A program made the position numbers and the translations under genes. From Inquilinus sp. Marseille-Q2685 (GTDB lineage Bacteria > Pseudomonadota > Alphaproteobacteria > DSM-16000 > Inquilinaceae), in the NCBI RefSeq assembly GCF_916619195.1, contig NZ_CAKAKL010000001.1:1797540-1861539 (forward strand): 64,000 nt of DNA, written 5' to 3'. Of this stretch, positions 34,726 through 43,685 are shown one piece after another. The number at the start of each line of letters is the position of its first letter. Position 1 is the first letter of the stretch. The notes under the pieces were generated by a model. That model did no database searches. It was not told where the DNA came from and saw only the letters and a list, made by a program, of their open reading frames with translations.

Positions 34726-34888
34726 CCTTCCCACTCTCCCCCTCCCCTTGCGGGAGGGTGGGGGAGGGGTCTGCGCGCGTCCGCGCGCGAATGCTCCGGA
34801 TCCCGCCGCCTGGAACCGGGGGCCAATATGGCAGCATGGGATCCGGCTGAGACAGCCCCTCCCTACCCCTCCCGCATAATTGGGAAGG
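34726..34888. repeat. 163-bp nested inverted-repeat element, family C copy 1
   Basis: Outer arms CCTTCCCA (34726-34733) and TGGGAAGG (34881-34888) enclose near-matching GCGGGAGGG/CCCTCCCGC tracts, and inner arms CCGGATCCC (34796-34804) and GGGATCCGG (34838-34846) pair perfectly. It lies between ATPase and permease genes and encodes nothing. Confidence 0.75.
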
Positions 34889-34918
34889 CTGCGCCCTCGA
34901 CACTTTCGGGAGGCCCGC

Positions 34919-35812
34919 ATGACCGCGCCCGCCATGACCGCGGCATCGGCCGCCCCGGCGCCCGCCCCGTCCGCCCCCCGCGGCCTCCTCGCCCGGCTTC
35001 CGGCGCTGTGGCCGGCGGCGATGCTGGCCGTCTTCTTTCTGATCCCCTTCGTGATCATGGTGGCGTTCAGCTTCTATCACCGGGTCGAGGGCGGGCTGTA
35101 CCAGCCGGCCTTCGAGCTGGAGAACTACGCCCGGTTCTGGACGCCGCTGTTCACCCGGGTGCTGGGCTTCTCGCTGATGATCTGCGGCCTCGCCGCCGTG
35201 ATCTGCGTCACCGCCGCGGTGCCCTTCACCTGGTTCCTCAGCCGCACCCGGCGGCGGGCGCAGGTGGCTTGGCTGGTCTGCATCCTGTCGATCCTGTCGC
35301 TGTCCGAAGTGATCATGGGCTTCGCCTGGTCGATCCTGCTGTCGCGCTCGGCCGGCCTGTCCAACCTGCTGGTCACGCTCGGCATCCTGTCCTCGCCCGA
35401 GGCCTGGACGCCGAGCTTCGGCGCGCTGCTGATGGGCCTCTGCTTCATCGGCTTCCCCTATTCGGTGCTGATGCTGTACCCGGCGGTGAACCGCCTCGAC
35501 CCCGAGATCACCGAGGCCGCCCGCACCCTCGGCGCCTCGCCGCTGCGCGGTTTCTTCACCGTGGTGATCCCGTCGCTGCGCCAGGCGATCCTGGCGACCG
35601 CCATCCTGGTCTTCGTCTTCACCCTCGGCTGCTATGTGCTGCCGCAGGTGCTGGGCAAGCCGGAGCACTGGACCCTGTCGGTGCTGATCACCGACCAGGC
35701 GATCTACCAGTCGAACATCCCCTTCGCCGCGGCGCTGGCGGTGTTCCTGGTGCTGGTCAGCCTGGCCCTGATCGGCCTGACCCTGCTGCTCGGCCAAGGG
35801 CGGAGGCGCTGA
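34919..35812 (+). CDS. Spermidine/putrescine-type ABC transporter permease (PotB-like)
   Basis: This is an inner-membrane permease of 297 aa with about six membrane segments. The coupling loop EAARTLGASPLRGFFTVVIP sits at about residues 198-217. An Ala/Pro-rich leader precedes the first membrane helix. ATG 34919 follows CGGGAGG. It is separated from the ATPase gene by the family C repeat, the only large gap in the operon. Confidence 0.92.
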   Translation: MTAPAMTAASAAPAPAPSAPRGLLARLPALWPAAMLAVFFLIPFVIMVAFSFYHRVEGGLYQPAFELENYARFWTPLFTRVLGFSLMICGLAAVICVTAAVPFTWFLSRTRRRAQVAWLVCILSILSLSEVIMGFAWSILLSRSAGLSNLLVTLGILSSPEAWTPSFGALLMGLCFIGFPYSVLMLYPAVNRLDPEITEAARTLGASPLRGFFTVVIPSLRQAILATAILVFVFTLGCYVLPQVLGKPEHWTLSVLITDQAIYQSNIPFAAALAVFLVLVSLALIGLTLLLGQGRRR

Positions 35813-35814
35813 CC

Positions 35815-36612
35815 ATGGGCCGCGCCCTCTCCCGCCTCTATATGGGCCTGATCGGGGCCGTGCTGCTGGCGCCGATCATCGTCATCATCGGCGTGTCGCT
35901 GAACGAGAAGAAGCGCCTGCTGTTCCCGCCGCAGGGCCTGTCCTTCGCCTGGTACGGCGAGATGCTGCAGGACCCGGAATGGGTCGGGGCGCTGAGCAAC
36001 AGCGTGGTCATCGCCGTGCTCGCCGCGGCCCTGTCGGTGTCGATCGCGCTGCCGATGGCCTGGTATCTCTGGCGCTGGAACCCGCGCTGGGGCCGCGCCC
36101 TCTACACCCTCGGCATCGCCCCCTTCATCCTGCCGCCGGTGGTCTCGGCCCTGGGCTTCCTGATCTTCTGGCAGATCGTCGGCCTGTACGGGCACATCGC
36201 CGCCACCATCGTCTCGCACGGCATCTTCTTCGTCACCCTGCCGCTGGTGAACATCGCCCTCGGCCTGGCCTCGATCGACAAGGCGGCGGTGGAGGCGGCG
36301 CGCACGCTGGGGGCCGACGAGCGCACGGTGTTCCGCACCATCGTGCTGCCCTCGGTCAGGCCCTACATCATCTCCGGCTACGCCTTCGCCTTCGTGCTGA
36401 GCCTGAACGAGTACATCGTCGCCTACATGGTGGCGGGGTCGACGGTGGAGACGCTGCCGATCAAGATCTTCAACGCCCTGCGCTACGGCTACACCCCGGT
36501 GATGGCGGCGGTGACGGCGCTGTTCGTGCTGGTGGCGGCGCTGGTGTTCTCGCTGGTCGCCTGGCGCGGCGACCTGCCGCGTCTTCTGGGAGCCACCCGG
36601 CCGCCGCGTTGA
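35815..36612 (+). CDS. Spermidine/putrescine-type ABC transporter permease (PotC-like)
   Basis: This is an inner-membrane permease of 265 aa. The N-terminal YMGLIGAVLLAPIIVIIGVSLN segment, WYGEMLQDPEW and the coupling loop EAARTLGADERTVFRTIVLP are those of PotC-type subunits. It starts two bases after the PotB-like gene and ends the transporter operon. Together with the Tat-exported binding protein and the ATPase it forms a complete importer. Confidence 0.93.
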   Translation: MGRALSRLYMGLIGAVLLAPIIVIIGVSLNEKKRLLFPPQGLSFAWYGEMLQDPEWVGALSNSVVIAVLAAALSVSIALPMAWYLWRWNPRWGRALYTLGIAPFILPPVVSALGFLIFWQIVGLYGHIAATIVSHGIFFVTLPLVNIALGLASIDKAAVEAARTLGADERTVFRTIVLPSVRPYIISGYAFAFVLSLNEYIVAYMVAGSTVETLPIKIFNALRYGYTPVMAAVTALFVLVAALVFSLVAWRGDLPRLLGATRPPR

Positions 36613-36657
36613 CCTATCCTGCCGCTTCGTTTCCCGATTCGGCGGCCCGACAGATCC

Positions 36658-37623
36658 ATGCTTCCAGCCTTCCTGCGGTGGCACCTGCCAGCCCTTTTCC
36701 TCCTGCTGGCCGCCACCCCGGCTCCCGCCGATCCGCTCAGCGACGGGTTCGAGGGCGGGCGCATTCCGCCGCAGGTGTGGTCGCCCTGCCGCCGGCCCGA
36801 GGGGCGCTTCTTCATCGACGACGCGCTGGCGCGCTCCGGCAAGTACTCCGCCGGCATGGCGCTGCTGCCGACGCCGGACCTGCCGCCTGAGATCGAGGCG
36901 GTGAACACCGAGCACCGGCGCAGCGGCTGCATCGATTCCGACAAGGACATGGACTTCATGGCCGGCAGCGACCAGCGGGCCGAGCTGTGGCTGCGCGAGA
37001 CCGAGGAGAAGGGCGCCGACCTCTGGTACGGCTTCAGCTTCCGGATCGACGCGCCGCCGGCGCCCGAGGCCGATGGCCGGCGCCTCCTGGTCGGGCAATG
37101 GAAGCAGGCCGGGCAGTACAGCCCGTTCCTCGGCCAGCGCTTCCGCAACCGGAAGTTCTACCTGACCGTGGAGCAGGACGGGCCGGCCCGGCTGCAGCAG
37201 TGCCGGGTGCTGGTGGCCTGGGAGGACGGCTACGACTTCTCCGACTTCCCGCCGCATCTGAGCTTCCTGCATGACGGCTTCGACGAGACCGGCGCTAGGC
37301 TGCCGCCCGACTACACCGCCGATTGCGGCAGCAATCTCAGCATCGACCGCAAGGCGTCGCTGCCGTCGCCCTACGGCGCCTGGGTCGACATGGTGGTCCA
37401 CATCAAGGTGAATGCGCAGCCGGACGACCTGATCGAGGTCTGGGCCAACGGCCGGCAGATCGTCACGGTCCGCGGCCGGCTTGGCTATCGCGACAGCGGC
37501 CGGCAGTACTTCAAGATCGGGCCGTATCGCGACCCCGGCGACACGCCGGTGGTGGCGCATCTCGACAATTTCGGCCTGGGCCGCAGCTTCGAGGAGGTCG
37601 ACCCCCGGCGGTTCGATAAATAG
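36658..37623 (+). CDS. Secreted heparin-lyase-I-like protein (polysaccharide lyase fold), first of a pair
   Basis: This is a secreted protein of 321 aa with a signal peptide ending near residue 24 (APAD). The mature chain has the jelly-roll polysaccharide-lyase pattern (PF14099-like): DQRAELWLRE, WYGFSFRID, LLVGQWKQ and PYGAWVDMVVHIKVN, with paired cysteines. The substrate, an acidic glycan, is inferred. The next gene is a full-length diverged copy. It lies 45 bases after the PotC-like gene but has its own character and possibly its own promoter. Confidence 0.78.
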   Translation: MLPAFLRWHLPALFLLLAATPAPADPLSDGFEGGRIPPQVWSPCRRPEGRFFIDDALARSGKYSAGMALLPTPDLPPEIEAVNTEHRRSGCIDSDKDMDFMAGSDQRAELWLRETEEKGADLWYGFSFRIDAPPAPEADGRRLLVGQWKQAGQYSPFLGQRFRNRKFYLTVEQDGPARLQQCRVLVAWEDGYDFSDFPPHLSFLHDGFDETGARLPPDYTADCGSNLSIDRKASLPSPYGAWVDMVVHIKVNAQPDDLIEVWANGRQIVTVRGRLGYRDSGRQYFKIGPYRDPGDTPVVAHLDNFGLGRSFEEVDPRRFDK

Positions 37624-37692
37624 GTCGCACCGCTTGGCTGCGCCCGGCCGGCCGCCTATCCTGCCCGCGGCCCCGACACCGCCGGGACGATC

Positions 37693-38670
37693 ATGCTCGC
37701 AGCCCTGTCGCGACGGCTTCTGCTGCCGGCCGTCCTGATCCTCGCCACAGCCCCGACCGCCGCCGCGCCCGCCGGCGCCGACATCGCCGATGGATTCGAA
37801 TCGGGCCGCATCGATCCGGACATCTGGGCCCCCTGCCCGCGAGCGGAGAACCGCTTCTTCATCGAGGAGTCCCTGGTGCGGTCCGGCCGCTACGCCGCCG
37901 GCATGGCCCTGCTGCCGGACGCCACGATGCCGCCGGCCATTCCCTCGGTCGAGGTGCAGCGCCGGCGCAGCGGCTGCCTCGACACCGCGCCGGGCGCGGT
38001 GTTCGAGCCGGAGGACGACCAGCGCGCCGAGCTGTGGCTGCAATCGACCGAGGCGCCGGGCGCCGAAAGCTGGTTCGGCTTCAGCTTCCGCATCGACGGG
38101 CCGGCCGCGACGGCCGACGGCAACCGTCTGGTGATCGGCCAGTGGAAGCAGAGCGGCAGCCGCAGCCCGTTCCTGGCCCAGCGCTTCAAGAACGGCGCCT
38201 TCCACCTGACCGTCGAACAGGCGGGGCCATCGCCGGGCCAGCAGTGCCGAGTGCTGGTGGCCTGGCAGGACGGCTACGACTTCTCGGACTTCCCCAACGG
38301 CATCCGCAGCTTCCTGCATGGCGGCGCCGACGAGCTGGGCGCGGAGCTGCCGGCCGACCGCAGCGCCGAATGCAGCCGCGGCCTCGCCATTGACCGCAAG
38401 GCGTCTCTGCCCTCGCCCTTCGGCGCCTGGGTCGACATGGTGGTGCATCTGCGCGTCACCGGCCGGCCGGACGATCTGGTGGAGGTCTGGGCGGACGGCC
38501 GGCCGATCGCCGCGGTGCACGGCCCCGTCGGCTTCCCCGGCGGCGGCAACCAGTACTTCAAGTTCGGCCCCTATCGCGACCCGTCGCCGGTGCCGCTGGC
38601 GGTGCGGTTCGACAACTTCACCCGCGGCGACGGCTTCGCCGCGGTCGATCCCCGGCGCTTCGACCAATAG
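37693..38670 (+). CDS. Secreted heparin-lyase-I-like protein, second of a pair
   Basis: This protein of 325 aa has a signal peptide ending around residue 25 (APAGA). It matches the preceding gene throughout: DQRAELWLQS, WFGFSFRID, LVIGQWKQSG, VLVAWQDGYDFSDFP and PFGAWVDMVVHLRVT, and both end in VDPRRFD plus one residue. It is a tandem duplication that has since diverged, with the candidate catalytic and structural tracts kept. A change of glycan specificity between the copies is possible. Confidence 0.78.
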   Translation: MLAALSRRLLLPAVLILATAPTAAAPAGADIADGFESGRIDPDIWAPCPRAENRFFIEESLVRSGRYAAGMALLPDATMPPAIPSVEVQRRRSGCLDTAPGAVFEPEDDQRAELWLQSTEAPGAESWFGFSFRIDGPAATADGNRLVIGQWKQSGSRSPFLAQRFKNGAFHLTVEQAGPSPGQQCRVLVAWQDGYDFSDFPNGIRSFLHGGADELGAELPADRSAECSRGLAIDRKASLPSPFGAWVDMVVHLRVTGRPDDLVEVWADGRPIAAVHGPVGFPGGGNQYFKFGPYRDPSPVPLAVRFDNFTRGDGFAAVDPRRFDQ

Positions 38671-38766
38671 GAGCGCCGGTCCGGGTGGCGGCTTCAGGCC
38701 GCCGCCCCATGTCTGTACCGTCATCCCTGGCCGCATCGCCGGTGCGGCCCAACCCAGGAGCCTGCC

Positions 38767-39192
38767 ATGACCAAGCCTGAGAAGATCATCTACAAGGCCA
38801 CCGCCACCTCGACCGGCGGCCGCGATGGGCGCGCGAAGTCGTCCGACGGCATCATCGACCTGCCGCTGGCCGTGCCGAAGGAGATGGGCGGCAAGGGCGG
38901 CGCCACCAATCCGGAGCAGTTGTTCGCCTCCGGCTATTCCGCCTGCTTCCTGGGCGCGATCCGGTTCGTCGCCGGCAAGGAGAAGGTGCAGATCTCGCCC
39001 GACGCCTCGGTCAAGGCCGAGGTCGGCATCGGCGAGATCCCGGGCGGCTTCGGCATCGATGTCGACCTGACCATTTCGCTGCCCGGCCTGGACAAAGCCC
39101 AGGCGCAGGCGCTGGTGGAGAAGGCGCACCACGTCTGCCCGTACTCCAACGCCACCCGCAACAATGTCGACGTCCGGCTGCACATCGCCTGA
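38767..39192 (+). CDS. Organic hydroperoxide resistance protein (Ohr/OsmC family)
   Basis: This is a cytoplasmic thiol peroxidase of 141 aa that reduces organic hydroperoxides. The two catalytic cysteines are at 60 (SGYSACFLGA) and 124 (HHVCPYSNATR). The ATATSTGGRDGRAKSSDG start is typical of Ohr rather than OsmC. No OhrR gene is adjacent. A second Ohr copy lies 5 kb away at 44243-44659, beside an AraC regulator. The gene faces the large regulator gene across a strong bidirectional terminator. Confidence 0.94.
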   Translation: MTKPEKIIYKATATSTGGRDGRAKSSDGIIDLPLAVPKEMGGKGGATNPEQLFASGYSACFLGAIRFVAGKEKVQISPDASVKAEVGIGEIPGGFGIDVDLTISLPGLDKAQAQALVEKAHHVCPYSNATRNNVDVRLHIA

Positions 39193-39210
39193 CGTCCAGG
39201 GGCCTGATGT

Positions 39211-39252
39211 GCATCGGCGGCGGCCGGGCTCCGTCCCGGCCGCCGCCGATGC
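39211..39252. terminator. Bidirectional terminator with 18-bp perfect stem
   Basis: GCATCGGCGGCGGCCGGG (39211-39228) pairs with 39235-39252 around a 6-base loop. It sits between the convergent Ohr and regulator genes and can serve both. Confidence 0.75.
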
Positions 39253-39254
39253 CT

Positions 39255-42104
39255 CTACCCGAATGCCGCCAGCAGATGGGCGGCGACCTGCAGATCCGCC
39301 GTCTCCGCCCCCTCGGTGAAGCGGTCCAACACCGGCCGCAGCAGCGCCCCCGCCTCATCGGACCGGCCCTGGCCGGCCAGCAGCGAGGCAAGGTCGAGGG
39401 CGGCCCGCAGCTCCCACCCCAGCGCGGCCTGGCGGCGGCTCCAGTCCAGCGACTGGCGGAAGCAGGCCTCGGCGCCGCCCGCTCCCGGGACCGCCGCCAG
39501 CAGCCGGCCCTTCACCCGCAGCAGCTCGGGCCCATAGACGAGGTCGCCTCCGGCCTCGCCCCGCCGGATCGTCACGTTGGCCAGCGCCAGGCCCTCGGCC
39601 GCCCGGCCGGTCGCCGCGAGCCCCTCGGCCAGCGCGATCTCGAGCGCCGTGGTCAGCACCTCGTAGCGCGCCCCGCGCAGGGAGGCGAGGGCGTCGCGCA
39701 GGGCCTCGACCCCGGCCTCGGCATCGCCGCGGCGAAGGGCCAGCGCCCCGGCCAGGGCCTGCCCGACGGCGACGAAGGGCCCCAGCGAATGGGACCCCGC
39801 CCGGGCCGCGAACCAGGCCACATGCTGCTCCGCGCTGCGCAGGTCGCCGGTCCAGAGATGCACGGTGATCGCCCAGAGCGTGGCGACGGACAGCGTCACC
39901 GGATGGTCCACCCGCTCCGCGTCCCGGACGGCCCGGCGGGCATGCTCCGCCGCCTGCGCCGGGTAGCCCAGCAGCCACAGGGTCCTCGCCAGGATCACGC
40001 CGGCCAGGTTCTGCCCCTCGAAGCCGAGCGAGATCATGCCGGCCGAGGGCGGGCCCGGCGGGTGCTGCAGCGCCGCCTCGAGCGCCGTCCGGGCCCCGCC
40101 GAGATCGCCGGCCAGGTGCAGCGAGATGCCGAGCAGGAACTGCGCCAGCGCCGCGGCGGCCGGATCCTCGACCGCGCCGGCCAGGGCGGGCCCCCGCCTC
40201 GCCAGCTCCAGCGCCGTGCCGAACGCCCCGCTGCGCAGATGGAACATGTGCAGCGGCCCCAGCACCATCAACTGGCCGGCAGCGTCCCCGCGGGTCTCGG
40301 CGATCGCCAAGGCCCGCTGCAGCGCCGCGTGCGCCGCGCCGCTGCCGCCCTGCATGACCATCAGCGCCATCCCCAGCGCTGCCTGCAGATGCATCTCCTC
40401 GCCGCCGCCGCGGGTGGTGGCGTCGAGGGCGAGGATCGCCCGCTCCGACCAGCGCCGGCATTCGGTCAGCAGCGACATCGCCAGGAAGACCGGCGCCGCG
40501 GCGGCCGCCAGGGCGATGCCGAGACCGGCATCGCCGCCCGGGCCGAAGCACCACTCCAGGGCCGCGCGCACATTGTTCATCGCGGACAGGTGCGGCCCCC
40601 GCTCCGCCACGTTCGACAGGGTCGGCCATTCGGTCCGGAGCTGGCCCAGCCAGCGCCGGTAATAGCCGGCATGACGCGCGGCCAGATCGGCGCGCTCGGC
40701 GGCATCGGCGATCTGCAGGGCATAGGCGCGGGTGGTGTCCAGCAGGCGATAGCGCATCATCGCGCCGACCGGGCGGGTCGCGACCATGGATTTGGCGACC
40801 AGGCTGTCGATGGCGGCGAACAGCATGGCGTCGTCCCCGGCCCCGCCGGTCGCCACGCCCAGCGCCGCCTCGATCGTGAACGGCCCGACGAACACGGCCA
40901 GCCGGCGCAGCACCAGGCGCTCCGCCTCCGACAGCAGGCCGTAGCTCCAGTCCAGCGTCGCCTGCAGGGTGCGCTGCCGCGGCGGCGCGTTGCGCTGTCC
41001 GGGCCAGGACAGGGGCAGGCGCTGGTCCAGCAGCGCCGCGGTCTGCCGCAGGCCGTAGGCCTGGACCCGCCCGGCCGCCAGCTCGATCGCCAGCGCCACG
41101 CCGTCGAGCTTGCGGCAGATCTCGGCCACCAGCGCGGCATCCGCGTCGCCGAGCTCGAGCGGGGCGCCGGCCGCGGCGGCACGTTCCAGGAACAGCCGGG
41201 CGGCGGGGAATTCTCTCGCCGCCGCCGCGGTGAGGCCGGGGTCGTCCGGCGGGCTGGCCAGCGGCGCCAGGGGGTGGACCTGCTCGCCCTCGATCCGCAG
41301 CGCCTCCCGGCTGGTGGCCAGGATGTGGACCCCGGGCGCGGCCCGGAAGAGATCGGCGGCGAGTCCGGCCGCGCCGTCGATCACATGCTCGCAGCTGTCG
41401 AGCACCAGCAGGAAGCGCCGGTCGCGCAGATGGGCGATCAGACCGGGGACCGGATCCTCCGACCGGATCGGCAGGCCCAGCATCGAGGCCACCGCGACCG
41501 GCACCAGCCGCGGGTCGGTCAGCAGCCCGAGATCGACGAACAGGGCGGCCCCGGCGAAGGAGTCCAGCAGCTCATGCGCCACCGCGGCCGCCACCGTGGT
41601 CTTGCCGACCCCGCCGGGACCGGTGATGGTGACGAAGCGAGCGGCGACGAGCTGGGCCGACAGCGCCCGCACGCTCTCCTCCCGCCCCACCATCCGCGCC
41701 AGCCGCGCCGGCAGGAAGGTGGCGCCTGTGATGGGGGCCGCGGCCGCTCCGTCCGGTGCCTGGGCCGGCGGTGCCGACCGCAGCACCGGCGCGACGAAGC
41801 AGTATCCGCGGCCCGGCAGGGTGGCGATGTAGCGCGCGCCGTCCTGGCCGTCGCCGAGGGCCTTGCGCAGCCCGACGATGTGGAAGCGCAGGCTGCCCTC
41901 CTCGACGATCACGTCGGGCCACACCTCGGCCATCAGCTCGCGCTTGCCGACCGGCTCGTTCGGGCGGGAGACCAGGGCGATCAGGATGTCCAGCGCCCGC
42001 GCGCCGAGTTCGACCGGCACGCCGCCCCGGGTCAGCAGCCGCTCGCCCGCGGCCAGGCGGAAGGGACCGAAGGAGAAGACGTCCTGCGCCGGCCCCGCCA
42101 TCAT
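39255..42104 (-). CDS. Large transcriptional regulator: OmpR-type winged helix, NB-ARC-like ATPase, TPR-like C-terminus
   Basis: This protein has 949 aa. Residues about 10-106 form a Trans_reg_C winged helix (FSFGPFRLAAGERLL...LPGRGYCF). An ATPase follows with Walker A GPGGVGKT at 162-169, Walker B FLLVLDSCEH and ILATSREALRIEGE, as in predicted STAND ATPases. From about 500 onward, repeated Ala/Leu-rich helical pairs indicate TPR-like repeats. Such STAND regulators are self-inhibited until a ligand or partner binds. The target is unknown; the hydrolase gene at 42301 diverges from it and is the first candidate. Confidence 0.9.
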   Translation of the reverse strand: MMAGPAQDVFSFGPFRLAAGERLLTRGGVPVELGARALDILIALVSRPNEPVGKRELMAEVWPDVIVEEGSLRFHIVGLRKALGDGQDGARYIATLPGRGYCFVAPVLRSAPPAQAPDGAAAAPITGATFLPARLARMVGREESVRALSAQLVAARFVTITGPGGVGKTTVAAAVAHELLDSFAGAALFVDLGLLTDPRLVPVAVASMLGLPIRSEDPVPGLIAHLRDRRFLLVLDSCEHVIDGAAGLAADLFRAAPGVHILATSREALRIEGEQVHPLAPLASPPDDPGLTAAAAREFPAARLFLERAAAAGAPLELGDADAALVAEICRKLDGVALAIELAAGRVQAYGLRQTAALLDQRLPLSWPGQRNAPPRQRTLQATLDWSYGLLSEAERLVLRRLAVFVGPFTIEAALGVATGGAGDDAMLFAAIDSLVAKSMVATRPVGAMMRYRLLDTTRAYALQIADAAERADLAARHAGYYRRWLGQLRTEWPTLSNVAERGPHLSAMNNVRAALEWCFGPGGDAGLGIALAAAAAPVFLAMSLLTECRRWSERAILALDATTRGGGEEMHLQAALGMALMVMQGGSGAAHAALQRALAIAETRGDAAGQLMVLGPLHMFHLRSGAFGTALELARRGPALAGAVEDPAAAALAQFLLGISLHLAGDLGGARTALEAALQHPPGPPSAGMISLGFEGQNLAGVILARTLWLLGYPAQAAEHARRAVRDAERVDHPVTLSVATLWAITVHLWTGDLRSAEQHVAWFAARAGSHSLGPFVAVGQALAGALALRRGDAEAGVEALRDALASLRGARYEVLTTALEIALAEGLAATGRAAEGLALANVTIRRGEAGGDLVYGPELLRVKGRLLAAVPGAGGAEACFRQSLDWSRRQAALGWELRAALDLASLLAGQGRSDEAGALLRPVLDRFTEGAETADLQVAAHLLAAFG

Positions 42105-42300
42105 TCGCCAATCTCCGCCACGCTTCGAATCGGCGGCATCCTAGGGGAAGGGCCGGCGGGGCACCACGGCCGGCGGCTGCAGAATCCAGCAATCGGCGGC
42201 AAACCCGGCGCTCGCGTGAAAGCACGGGCGCGGCCACGACGCTAGGGTCGCCCACGGACCGGCCCATCGGGGCCGTCCGTCCCGCAGCAGAGGAACGATC

Positions 42301-43584
42301 ATGCCCGACGCAATGCCGCCCGCCACCCGGCGCGGCTTCCTGGCGACCTCCGCGGCCGCAATGGCCGCCGCCGGCGCGCTGAGCTTCCTGCCCGCGCGGC
42401 TGGCCGCGGCCGCCCAGGGCGATGCGGTCCGCCCGTTCCGCGTCGAGATTCCGGAGGACGCGCTCGTCGATCTGCGCCGGCGCCTCGCGGCGACGCGCTG
42501 GCCCGGCAGGGAGACCGTCGCCGACGCGTCCCAGGGCGTGCAGCTGGAGCGGCTGCAGGCGCTGGTGCGCTACTGGGCCACCGGCTACGACTGGCGCAAG
42601 GTCGAGGCGAAGCTGAACGCCCTGCCGATGTTCGTGACCGAGATCGACGGGCTCGACATCCAGTTCATCCATGTCCGCTCGAAGCACGACGACGCCCTGC
42701 CGCTGATCATGACGCATGGCTGGCCGGGGTCGATCCTGGAGCTGGTGAAGGCGATCGGCCCGCTGACCGACCCCACGGCGCATGGCGGCAGCGCGCAGGA
42801 CGCGTTCCACCTGGTCGTGCCGTCGCTGCCGGGCTTCGGCTTCTCCGGCAAGCCGACGAAGACCGGCTGGGGCTCCGACCACATCGCCCGCGCCTGGGGT
42901 CAGCTGATGGCGCGGCTGGGCTACAAGCGGTTCGTGTCGCAGGGCGGCGACTGCGGATCGGTGATCTCGCACCGGATGGCGATGGAGAAGGTGCCCGGGC
43001 TGATCGGCATCCATGTCAACATGCCCGCCACCGTGCCGGCCGAGCTGCAACCGCTGCTGGCGCAGGGCCTGCCCGCCCCGGCCGGGCTGCCGGCCCCGGA
43101 GAAGGCGGCCTATGACCAGCTGAACGACTTCTACCGGAACAACACCGGCTACTCGGCCATGATGGTGACCCGGCCGCAGACGGTGGGCTATGCCCTGGCG
43201 GATTCGCCGGTCGGCCAAGCCGCCTGGATGTACGACAAGATCGCGCAATGGACCTACAGCGGCGGCGATCCGGAGAAATCCCTGACCCGGGACGAGATCC
43301 TGGACGACATCTCGCTGTACTGGCTCACCGACAGCGCCACCTCCGCGGCGCAGATCTACTGGGAGGACCACTCCAACAACTTCAACGCGGTCGACATCTC
43401 CCTGCCCGCGGGCGTGACGATCTTCCCGGGCGAGATCTATCGCGCGCCGCGCAGCTGGGTCGAACGCGCCTACCACACGCTCATCCACTTCAACGAGGTC
43501 GACAGGGGCGGCCATTTCGCCGCCTGGGAAGAGCCCGAGCTGTTCGCCACCGAGGTCCGCGCCGCCTTCCGCTCGCTGCGCTGA
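42301..43584 (+). CDS. Tat-exported epoxide hydrolase family protein
   Basis: This 427-aa protein has a Tat signal (TRRGFLATSAAAMAAAGAL), so it works outside the cytoplasm. The epoxide-hydrolase N-terminal domain (ALVDLRRRLAATRWPG...YWATGYDWRKVEAKLNALPMF) precedes the alpha/beta core with HGWPGS, the elbow GGDCGSV and the His in GGHFAAWEEPE. The elbow has Cys where the paralogue at 26550-27689 has Trp. It is divergent from the STAND regulator and is followed by an AraC regulator, an Ohr protein and another Asp-type hydrolase. Confidence 0.92.
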   Translation: MPDAMPPATRRGFLATSAAAMAAAGALSFLPARLAAAAQGDAVRPFRVEIPEDALVDLRRRLAATRWPGRETVADASQGVQLERLQALVRYWATGYDWRKVEAKLNALPMFVTEIDGLDIQFIHVRSKHDDALPLIMTHGWPGSILELVKAIGPLTDPTAHGGSAQDAFHLVVPSLPGFGFSGKPTKTGWGSDHIARAWGQLMARLGYKRFVSQGGDCGSVISHRMAMEKVPGLIGIHVNMPATVPAELQPLLAQGLPAPAGLPAPEKAAYDQLNDFYRNNTGYSAMMVTRPQTVGYALADSPVGQAAWMYDKIAQWTYSGGDPEKSLTRDEILDDISLYWLTDSATSAAQIYWEDHSNNFNAVDISLPAGVTIFPGEIYRAPRSWVERAYHTLIHFNEVDRGGHFAAWEEPELFATEVRAAFRSLR

Positions 43585-43685
43585 CGGCGCGACAGCCGCT
43601 AACGCCGGCTCACAAGCCCTAACGGGCGTCCTCCCCGGCCGCCGCCTAGATATCGGGCATCGACGACGGCCTGGAGGACGCAAGG

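Noticed and set aside
35704..39183. Very long minus-strand open frame opposite the permease, lyase and Ohr genes
   Set aside because: Composition is that of a reverse-complement shadow; no domain is recognisable, while all the plus-strand genes beneath have clear family motifs.
39207..42245. Plus-strand open frame of about 1000 codons opposite the STAND regulator
   Set aside because: It is rich in Gln, Arg, Gly and Pro without any motif and is fully antisense to a well-supported protein; it also starts in the terminator hairpin.
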